Positions 54,838-64,000 of a DNA stretch of 64,000 bases are shown piece after piece (position 1 is the first letter of the stretch; the number at the start of each line of letters is the position of its first letter). Under the pieces are notes generated by a model. It was not told the DNA's origin. It did no database searches and was given only the letters and a program-made list of their open reading frames with translations. The position numbers were made by a program, and so were the translations under genes. Location of the stretch: contig CM075101.1 in NCBI GenBank assembly GCA_037576195.1, positions 1 to 64,000 on the forward strand, written 5' to 3'. This DNA is from Phytoseiulus persimilis (Eukaryota > Arthropoda > Arachnida > Mesostigmata > Phytoseiidae).

Positions 54838-56569
54838 TCCGGAGGACACTGTAGACAAGGGAGCGGTTGCAACGAGACCAAGTCGAGTCGAGAATGAAGG
54901 CGACCCTCCGGAAGCCGCAACGGCGCGCTGTAGCACAAGTAGAGCATTTACCTTCGTTACGTTGACGACGACTCTGACGGCTAACCTCGTATGTCCTCGT
55001 TTCATTCACCCAGTATTTTGCAACGATTACTCCGTTCATCTGTATATGCATTTCAGAAACTACTCTGAATAGCGGTCAGACAGCGGAGGCTATAGCTTTG
55101 ACGCGCCGTTTTCCTGTCCCCCTCCGAGAACGCCTCTCCATTTACAAAGCGCGATTTCAACGAGGGCGTTGCGGCGAATCGAGTTCGCCGCCAGTGCTCA
55201 AATTTCTGTCTCTCCACGCGTTCGTGGCCAGAATGGAATATGTATCTTTTTGAAACGTTCCAACATGTAGTCTGTAGGACAGTCTTATCTGAGAGAAGGC
55301 GATTGAGAAACCTGTCAGTGTTTGATATGTCTCAATAAGAAGTGGAGCAAAAACGATGTGACGAGAGATTCGGTTGTCTTGTATCCGTGTGCTATCAATG
55401 AGAGCGGAATTTATAACAACTCGCAACTTCATCAACTTGTTGATTGCGTTCGCGCTCTCAGCCTTCGGCGTTCAACTGGAGCCGCTCTCACAAGCCGCAC
55501 CGACTCATTTAATACGCTACTCACTGGGCTTCAGCAAACGTTCCTCACTGCCGTCGGCTGCGCGGCGGCGTCCATCAAGGACAGGCGGCATCCTCGTTCA
55601 ACGAGAACTTTCGCTGGTAGTTGCAAAAAGTCACCCTAACCCTAGTGGTTATATTCTTCAATAGTATTGGGAAGGCTGGATCAAATTCTACTTCGATGGA
55701 CGAAATTGTTCCCCAAAGATCCAGTGTTATCAGGGAAATCTTCACAGGCTTGAAAACCATGCTGTCATCATATCCTTGCCCCTTCCTTGACTTCACGTTC
55801 CGACGGGTATGAGCTCGGATGCTTGAGACTGCAAAGATCAGCTCGGATCAAAGCTCGCTCCCCTCCTCAGACAGTTCAACTAGTTCAGGGCCACAACAGG
55901 TGCTTTGCGCGGGAAATGTGATATCAGTTGGCTCGGAATCGGCCTCGACCTTACACTTACTCCGCACGTGTCGACCAATCAAGCCGAGATGGGCGCGGAT
56001 TCGGCTGAGCTTGTCGGTATTGATTGTATGATAGTCATTCCGTTCAAACAGAGGCGACGTTAGGAAAACCGACTCCACCGGCCGTCCGGCACTATCGAGT
56101 CACGACAGGGACTTTCAATTCCCAGCGATTCACATATCTCAGAATCCCTGTCCGGCTCGGGATGATGCGCTCCTAATAAGCGGAGATCTAAGACCGCCCT
56201 CGGATCTGGAAACTGCGTGAAAGGACGATGGTTGTCCCATGAACTGCCGAGGTTTTCTCAAGCCATTTTCCTGAGCTTTATCTTGAAACCAAAGCAATTC
56301 GTAGCCTCGTTTGTGTCTATACAGTACCCGAGCAAATGATTAGTCGCCGCAACCTCAGAGATTTCCCTATTGTATACGCCTGAGGGTAGAGGATGGGGTG
56401 CGACCGCCCACTCCCCGTGCGGAGCAACCCGGACATTTTGCGTCAATCGCATCGGAGCCGGACTTGTTGCCATTGTTTCTCGGTAGGAACAAGTTGGAGT
56501 TGCGGAGTCCCATCGTACACGGTCCCCGCTGGACCATTAGGATCAGCTACATTGACCTTCAAAAGAGGG
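54838..56569. other. 3' flank of the RING gene, unassigned
   Basis: It presumably begins with the 3' UTR; no clear AATAAA was found close to the stop. No gene or repeat was recognised up to the 45-bp array at 56.57 kb. Confidence 0.35.
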
Positions 56570-56830
56570 TAGAAATTGACCTCGGAACTACCTTGAATGA
56601 CACCACAAAGTATGTTCATATCGACGGCCATTCACCATCGAAAGTATGGTTGAATCCACTCCGGAATAACCCACGTTGAGCCTGAGGAGTTCTGCCGGAT
56701 CGACTCTGGAATCGCCTCCCTCGAACCCGGAAAGTATGGTCAGTGCGATTCCGGCATCATCTGCATAAACCCCCATAAATACGGCCGAACTCACTCTGGG
56801 ATCACTCCCATATGCCCCCGAACATAAGCA
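56570..56830 (-). repeat. degenerate 45-bp array, reversed
   Basis: Reversed monomers: AAGTATGTTCATATCGAC, AAGTATGGTTGAATCCACTC, TTCTGCCGGATCGACTCTGG, AAGTATGGTCAGTGCGATTC and AATACGGCCGAACTCACTCT start about 45 bp apart. This is the most diverged copy of the family in the window. Confidence 0.7.
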
Positions 56831-59350
56831 TCCGCGGTTGGCTTTGAGGAGCTTGCGATGGGCACCTCTCGGCATGAAACTCTCTTTCAGATACTGTGAG
56901 GAATGCCGCACCTCCGGTCGTCTCGCTTGGAGCGCCCCTATCGCGCAAGTGGTTCGCGTGATGGCGAGACTAGCTGTAGACTGAGTCAGCCCCAATCAGA
57001 CTTATCGACACTTGCACCCGAGATCAAGCGGGGCCACCTGTGTCTGCCTAGAATAGATTGCCGCCTCTGAGTCTGACCTTTTTCTTCTTCAAGAATGTTC
57101 CTCCAGGGAGCTGTTTCCACTTCATCGTTACCATACCGGACAGATATGCCCTCTGGCAATTCATGGAATCATCTGTCCCCCGATTCGACCCGAACATTCC
57201 TGTTTTTTCTTCCTTCTGCTGGGACTCTGGATGTGTGTTTCCGTTGAACGGAAAACAGAAATTCGTGATCTCGCAAATCCCAGAGCGAGTTCGTCCGCCG
57301 CAATGAGCTCTAGGGGATCGTTCTATCGTTTCCACCAGTTACTTTTCATTTCTCACCGTCTTAGATGGGGGGGGGGGACTATTGAGACAATGGAAGATGG
57401 GGGGAAGGGTAGTTTGACCGAAATTGTTCATCACAGCGAGCTGGACCAGAGTGATCCTCATCACTTTCCCCAATCTAGGACCATGACGAAGGAAACGATG
57501 ACGGAGAAAGAGCTCGTTGCGCTGGATATTTTCACTCATTGGCCATGGGACTTCGTAGTCTAACCTCGATCTTTCCTCGACTATGAATTTTACTTTTTCC
57601 TCAAGTGGGAATGCAAGTCTAGATAGGACTTCATCTGCGACAGTGATTCCTGGTGGAGTGTGGTCAGACTTTGACTTACTGCCTTGGCTGAGCTGTCACT
57701 TTTCACTCAGAGGTCGGGTAATATACCCAATGATGTTTTGTGTTCATCGGGGCAATCCCGATTTCGAAGGTTATAGCCGAATGAGGGTCGACGTCAGGCC
57801 CATCCTGATGCTCGCTTCTGACCAGGGAAGTTTCAGATGTGCCGCTCTGCTCTCGAGCCGAATGGATACGGATCGGACTACCTATCGGCAAACGGGCAGA
57901 TGAGGTGTGTACTCAGGTACATACAGGGTTGTCATCGGAGATCGGTAACTTTCTCACCCTCTATCCATTTGCCCATAACGCGGTGAAAACTGTTCCGCTT
58001 CTGCGATCGATAGCTGGAAGCATGACATATCTTTTTCGCTCGTGTTGACGTGAATCGGTCAACATCTGAATATTGTGGAGCGGCTCAAAGATTGCATTTT
58101 CCTTCTCTTGACTTTTCTCGCGAACTTATCGGAGAACGGCAGCTCAAGCGTCCGGCAACTCCAGATTTCTAGCTCAAGATCTGTGAGGAGGGGAAACGAT
58201 CGTTCCAACTCTGACGTCAAGAACTGACCTCTCGAGCAACGCGTCCTCGATTCGTCCCTTACGTCCTCAGGGAAGCCGTATTAGATGAGTTTTCCGATGG
58301 CGAAAAGTTCTTGGATTGATCCAATACAAACTACCCGACGAAGAAGTTTATGGGCCGATCCGATCGTTTTTTTCCGCCCGAAAATCGAGCTCGAGTAGTT
58401 TCCCTTCCCGGGACAAGAAACTGGAGAAGCTAGATTTCCTCATCTGTGATAACATACCTAATCTGTCCATTAGCCGATAAGTCGGATGGCTTGATTCATG
58501 CTTCGCGGTCCTCTTTCCGATCCGCATTCATTCGGCCCAAAAGCGGAGCGTCGTTTACTCCCTTGTGAGTGTCCACTGTACAGTATTTCCTAGTTTATCG
58601 CAGTCAATCCGTTCCAGGCATCCGCGCGATGAATGAATCCCCGCGAAGTGGTATTTTTTTCTATTGAGAAAATGTTTTCTCTGGCCGGCAAGAGTCGATT
58701 CTGCTCCTGGTAATATTCGGAACGCATTCTCTGGATATCGACCTGGACCTGCATCAGAGGATGAAAGAGGAAATTCAAGGAAGTATCTGATATTCTAATT
58801 AATCAGAATGAGTCAGAGATTACTCCGGAGGTCGGTTGATTGCACTCAATGTGTGGTTCCGAATGAAATCAGCGAAGTACGCGGTTTCGCTCTTCTCCCT
58901 CAGCGATGGCTACCAAATCGGTGGAGCCCGACCCAACAGTCGAATCGGCTTCCTCCGCCGGTGAAGTCTGCGAGTGTGTTCCCGTTCTTTTACCATCTGA
59001 TTGAGCAGCTCTTGTACGGTCACATCGCCTCATCGATAGCGTTTCGGATTCGAAGGGCTCGGATCATGTGAGAATCTCATGAACCACTTCGCTCTTGTAT
59101 CTCTCCGAGATCTCCTGCCGCTCGTGAGAGACGCTCCAATGAGAGACGTTCATCTCCTTTCTGGACTTCGATGGGGTCTGACTCTTCCTCTGATTCAACG
59201 CTTCCTGAATTAGGATTTCGACAGCCTGGAATAAGCCGTCGTGTGAGCGTTGCGAATCGGCGTCCAGCAGTTCGTTCAGGACCCGAAAGCTTCTAACAGG
59301 ACGCTGTAGCGAACTTCTGCTAGTTTTCGGTGAACGTAAATTCTCTCTCG
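56831..59350. other. unassigned DNA
   Basis: Short open stretches only. A poly-G run of about 10 occurs near 57367. A minus-strand stretch at 59064-59350 may be the C-terminal part of the Tigger relic that follows, but no motif confirms it. Confidence 0.35.
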
Positions 59351-60222
59351 CTATACATGAAGTCCACAAGATGCCGTCGGGTGTTTTGAACGTAGAGAGC
59401 CTTGAACGCGCGTTTCCATGAGCAGCAGACCTTTGGATTCGAACTTATGTCCGGCGAGATGATCTTTCACTTGAGTGATGAAACTTTCCTTGAACCATTC
59501 AGTGTCATCTGTTTGATGTTCCAGCCCGTACCCTTGTGCATCCAGTGAACTGGGAGGAGATTCTCGTTCTTGGGGGCTCTCGGATTCCTCGTTTTGTGAA
59601 TGAGCCTGGACTTGAAAAGAAACCTGGTAGAATTCCCACACATGATAGCATTTACACGATCCTTGGAGATCTTGGAGCCTCTGACCTTCAATTCGTTTCT
59701 GGAGATGCAGGTCCAAGAGGGCATTATTTTGCTAAGCGGGCCCGTCTTGTCTGATCGAGAACTTGTTTTGAGTGATACTCGCCTCCCTTCATAATTGCCG
59801 TGAATGTGTTGGTGACATCCTCCTTTGCTGCGAGCTCATCCGCGAACGCCCCTTCTCTTTTTAACTTGACATTTTTCAAATGATATCTCTTTCGGAATAT
59901 GTTGAACCAGCCTTCACTCGCAGGGAACCCTTCACCCGTTGAGACGAATGGCGGCTCTTTCGCATATTTTGATCTCTTCTTTGCGGATCGACTGAATCGA
60001 AGAGTCGTTCAAGCTGGAGTGCCGTTCAACGTCCGCGGCTTCCTTGCTTCCTGCGATCATATCCAGAAGCTCGACTTTCTCCTGCAACGTGGGCGTCTGC
60101 CTGCGACGCCTGACTCTCCTCAAAAATGTCTGCGAGGACTGCTTCGAATTCATTCTGATTCCGATAAGGTGAGTTTCAGAAGCAGACGGCGTTTCGAACG
60201 CCTTCCATTCTGATGCTGACAA
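59351..60222 (-). pseudogene. Tigger/pogo-type transposase relic
   Basis: The N-terminal part RRRRQTPTLQEKVELLDMIA and EAADVERHSSLNDSSIQSIR, ending KEEIKICERAA, is a CENP-B-type psq HTH (LT-x-EEKVE-(I/L)-LDM...AxxARxxxxNESTIRxIRKxE). After several frame changes the catalytic domain appears as DKTGPLSKIMPSWTCISRNE, then SKISKDRVNAIMCGNSTRFL, LIHKTRNPRAPKNENLLPVH, FITQVKDHLAGHKFESKGLL and LLME. This matches the Tigger order DETG-LFWK-MPS-RTYISRNE, SKDR-x-T-x-L-x-CGN, NPRAL-KN and FIPQVK-x-YL. Multiple frameshifts near 59.45, 59.72-59.9 and 59.93 kb show it is inactive. Confidence 0.75.
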
Positions 60223-63200
60223 CGAGGAAGCGCATGGTTCCGTGAAGCCACCGGCTGCTTGGTCCTACCACGCGTGTCTACCGGCTCGTGCCAGGATACC
60301 ACAGAACCACCAGCCTCTTCGAAACAACTGCGAACAACGCCAAGCGTAACTCTCGTTTAGGTTAAGGCGAACGTCTGACAGTCAGATCAAAGCGGATGGC
60401 GGTGTCGGTTTGCACGTTGCCGGACAACTTCTCGCCTTTTCGCGCGGCGCAGAATGTGTACTTCCGGCTGATCAATCCAGCTTCCTCAAATAGTTCATTT
60501 CGGGTGAGATAACAGGATGGAAAACTCCCGAAAAGGAGTTCTCATTCACGGAGGAGACGCATCCTGGTCAACAATTCTCGATGCAATAAATTTATTCGTC
60601 GGAGTTTTCTCCGGCAGATGGCCTCCCTTCGGTTCCAAGTTTCAGGCTCATCTCGGTCGGCTCGGGAAAACCTCGATGATCGAACCGCTAAGTATCAAGG
60701 GCAAACTGACTTGTGATTGTTGCGTTCAGAAGCTGACTGAAAAGGCTGCGGAAGTCATCGAATTAACAGCGCTTACCATGTTTTCGGCTCAGGAACGCTC
60801 TGTGACACGAGAGGTTATGACTTTGATCAGGACTTCGACTCGGCCAATCGAAATCCCTCCAACTTCTTTGGGATTCAGAGAGTGAGTTACCTGTGTTCGG
60901 TATACGGAAAAAGCCGCTTGGTGAACATGCGCTCAGTAGTATGCATCAACAGCTGCTCGAAGGGGATTTTCTTCTGTCCGAAACGGTCTACGATGTCTGT
61001 TATCTGAACCTGTGGTCCGATACCTGGTCTCGTGGAGCATCCCGATACTCCAAAGTGCCGCCTCCATGCTTCATGGTTGGAGGCTTAGATCGAACCTCAT
61101 TCCTTATGGATTTGGCTTCAAACGCAGGATTCGGCGCCCTCATCTGGACTCGCGAGTCGAACAAGTCCGAGTCTGCGCACCCGGGTTGTGAGTGATTTGC
61201 GACTGTCAGGAAAGCCCCAGGCGTTTGCAAATTTCACCTCAACGTTATTCTTCGGACTTCAAACGCACTCTATTCCGTTCGATAAAGGCGTATAGAACTT
61301 ATTTTGATGCCTCAAAAGGACTTTCGAACACTCCGAAGATTCCCAAGGCCCTGGTGGTCTTCTCCGTGGCCGCCTTGCGTGGGATTCGAAACCCAAAATT
61401 CCAATACAAACTGCAATCCAAAAGCTTCCTGCGGTACCGTCCAGCTTCGCCTTCGAAGCGATTCTGTTTCATGTCATTGGACAGGCATAAAACCAAATAA
61501 TATCATGAGCGGGAACGAGGATGAAGTACTAGAGGGTACGTCATTCTACTCTCAAGTAGTTCGTTTTCTCTGGATTCTGGAACTTTCTCCCTCAGAATAC
61601 TTGGGAGCGCTGGGGATGATGCTCGAATCGCTCCCATCCCTCATGCGTCATTGCATCGAAGAGTCCATCAATTTGATTGCCATGCGAGCAGCATGATATG
61701 GCCAGAACTCGGAGCCAGCTTAAGGCAGGAACATTGCTGAAGAAGACGAAACCAGGTCTCAGATAAATCGCAGGAAAGATCGAATACGGTTCTGATGATC
61801 GTTGGACTCCACGAGGGCGTGATATCAGACGAGCACATGGTTCGGATATTTATTCCATCTCGAACCATTACGGAGCCCGACCGCAGCGCACATCCCTTCT
61901 GGATCCATCGATCACCTTCGTTCGCTGGATGGCCAATTCCTATGACATCATGCGTATGAATATGGCTAATTCCCTAGCATCGGATGTATCAAGCCGATGT
62001 TTTTCAGATGGACCCAACGCGGAGGCCGGGTGGCCCGATACCCTACACGCGGATTTGCACAGCCTTGTTGACGTTTTCCTTAGCCGATGACCGGAAGGCA
62101 ATCTGATGGGTTTCTATTTCTCGAGAGTGGCCGTCGTTTGAAATTGGCTCACTTCGCAGCTTAAGGATCGAGGAAGCTCCGCTCTCCGACGCATTTGGAG
62201 TGAGAGAAATCGAAATTCGAGAATCTGAGAGTCGGGAAAGCGATACCTAACCATTGCAACAACGCGGTGCCCGTTTGCGGAAACGGATGAAGAAGGTTTA
62301 TGCATGCTTTCAATTCCTCTCCTGATTTTCCCAGGATAAACGGATGCCAAAAACGGCCAGGATGGTGTTAACCATCAAGGTGACAGTGGGCGCTCCCGGC
62401 CCACCCCGCCCATGTTTCGAAGTTGTAGGCTTGTAGATGACTCAGCTGAGTTATTCTGTAATGTCAGTCATTCCTTCCATATTTCCAAGCCATAGCCAAC
62501 CCAAGCGTCACCCGCTGGGTTTGCGCTGAGCGAGAACAACTCGACTGTAGGTCTTCGATAGCGGATTCTGCCGGAATCTAACGCGCTGAAAAAGAATCAT
62601 AGGAAGTCTTACGGAATATCAACCGACTTCCAGAACCTACTTGGTTTTAGTTTCGGGACTTGGGGGCTTCCGTGTCGTCGGACTCATCGGAGCTCACCAG
62701 GGGACGACGCCCCTGCCTCATGCCCATCGGACTCCATCAGATGGATCATGATCATCACCGTCTAATGCCCCCCTCCCGCAAGAGAAAGCATTCGCTTCCC
62801 TCGAAGCAATCCAACCACTGGATACGTCGATACTCGTCCGATGCTCTATCAACGATCAGAGCCGGGGTGGTCAGAACTAGCTGGATGCCGTTCCGGAATG
62901 GAGAATCACTGAGACTAGTGGACCCCAGCAAATGGTCAAGGGTGACGCCGGGTTCAATCTCGCGCATGCTTCGCCACGCCTCCGCTGTTGGGCGGGCGCG
63001 GGTGGAGCCAATCGGCGTGTTAGAGCGAAATTTTATTCACATGAGTAACGAGGCCACTATGAGCGTCTTCTCGACGCTAGTGTAATATTGGCCACCTTGT
63101 TTTACGGTACGGTGCAGTCATGCTTGTGCTACTTACATGTGAGTGACCTCGGATCCTTGTAAGAGCACATCAACAACAGGGTGGGGAATAGAAACCATAG

Positions 63201-64000
63201 AGTGCGGCTGGAGCAACATGTTTCTCCATGTGGCGGCAACTCCGGCCCATACAGGTAAGTGCTCAAGACGCTCGACTCTGCGTGAGTGTTCCAGACGGGC
63301 TGAAACCGCGGAGCACGGCTCCTAGTCACCAAGTTTCCCATGACACAAACCATCGCCAGGAGTGCTCCCAGAACATGCGGGGTTCAAAGGAAGCTCTCCT
63401 CTTGGAAAGAGCTGGAATGATCTCCCACCTGCTCTGGTCGTGTTTCGAAGTCCTCTTGAGGAACTGAATCGACGGATCGTCGGAGAACTACCATCTGCTC
63501 CTTTGAAAATGAGACAGCAATGACAATATGCTGCCGCCTCCGACGGCGAATGAAGGCTCTGCTGTCATCAAGGCTTCCATCATAACTCCAGGAAACCGAT
63601 GTCGGCTTCCGAATATATCGAAAGTGATCCTCAATTGGTGGAGGATCGTATTCTCTCGAAAGCCGCAGGGCAGAAAATGCCCGTAAACCGCCTCGAGTGA
63701 ACCGATCCAGTTCATCGTCATTCTTTTGAATGCAGCAAAGGATGCCCCTTATTCGCTGGGGACATGGCGAGAATCGCTAAACGCACGAGGAAGGGCGACC
63801 GATCGCCGCATAAGCTAGCAGTTGCACTGGCTGAAGCATGATTAGATACAAACCATGTGATGAGTCTCAAATATGCCATACGTTCCCGCTCAACCTGGGC
63901 GCACCATGATGGTCAACGGGTAAGCGAGAGCTTCCTCTCGCCGCCGAGACGTTGTTGAAATGATGTTGGCATCCCTCGAAGCAAGTTTTTGAAACAGCTT
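60223..64000. other. unassigned DNA at the right end
   Basis: Several open stretches of 100-140 codons occur (60517-60885, 60893-61195, 61304-61696 and 62660-63085 on +), but none contains a domain I recognise and none shows a paired splice structure I can defend. No repeat family of this window recurs here. Confidence 0.35.

Noticed and set aside
61370-61400. tRNA gene from GGGATTCGAAACCC
   Set aside because: The sequence resembles a B box, but no matching A box, acceptor stem or terminator was found around it.
62660-63085. A host gene at the right end
   Set aside because: A 141-codon open stretch with no recognisable domain, no clear splice sites and low-complexity basic segments; not enough support.

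Overview
This is eukaryotic nuclear DNA, probably from an arthropod. A tick or mite, or another repeat-rich arthropod, is the best guess, but nothing in the window proves the clade. The only convincing host gene is a three-exon RNF185/RNF5-type RING E3 ligase on the + strand at 53803-54837. Almost everything else that can be recognised is mobile or repeated DNA. No rRNA, tRNA, CRISPR or prokaryotic operon structure was seen.

Layout. 1-3.5 kb: the end of a 45-bp repeat array, a decayed Ty3/gypsy gag behind a primer-binding site, a ~1.05-kb foldback element and a LINE fragment. 3.57-7.85 kb: a Copia-like LTR followed by unassigned DNA. 7.85-21.57 kb: a minus-strand BEL/Pao retrotransposon with two 457-bp LTRs. 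Its integrase was hit by a Ty3/gypsy element (gypsy-1). The locus now shows an X-G-X structure in which 2327 bp (gypsy LTR plus BEL reverse transcriptase) is present twice, 6638 bp apart, around the gypsy internal region. 21.57-25.4 kb: a ~480-bp direct repeat of the BEL left flank, then unassigned DNA. 25.6-31.6 kb: a 45-bp minisatellite of ~132 monomers with no net length change over 128 of them. 31.7-33.5 and 44.5-46.7 kb: two copies of a composite repeat (unit R) that carries palindromic 45-bp arrays and traces of a replication protein A (RPA1)-like gene. At or next to the R1/R2 junction lie a DD37D mariner (33530-36244, ~590-bp inverted repeats) and a second gypsy element (36253-44511) that itself contains a 5'-truncated LINE (40038-42618) with an exact 6-bp target duplication.

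46.7-64 kb: a broken hAT-type transposase (47.1-48.6 kb), a further RPA1-like locus with 45-bp repeats on both sides (48.8-50.7 kb), the RNF185-like gene, another degenerate 45-bp array (56.6-56.8 kb) and a decayed Tigger/pogo transposase (59.35-60.2 kb). The last 3.8 kb hold nothing I can assign.

The most unusual signal is the 45-bp repeat family. It recurs at seven places in the window, is arranged as palindromes in at least three of them, lies beside RPA1-like single-strand-DNA-binding sequences, and at one site has expanded into a 6-kb uniform array that is open in several frames. This may be an undescribed mobile or amplifying unit. All calls come from reading the sequence and from family knowledge; no database search was run.
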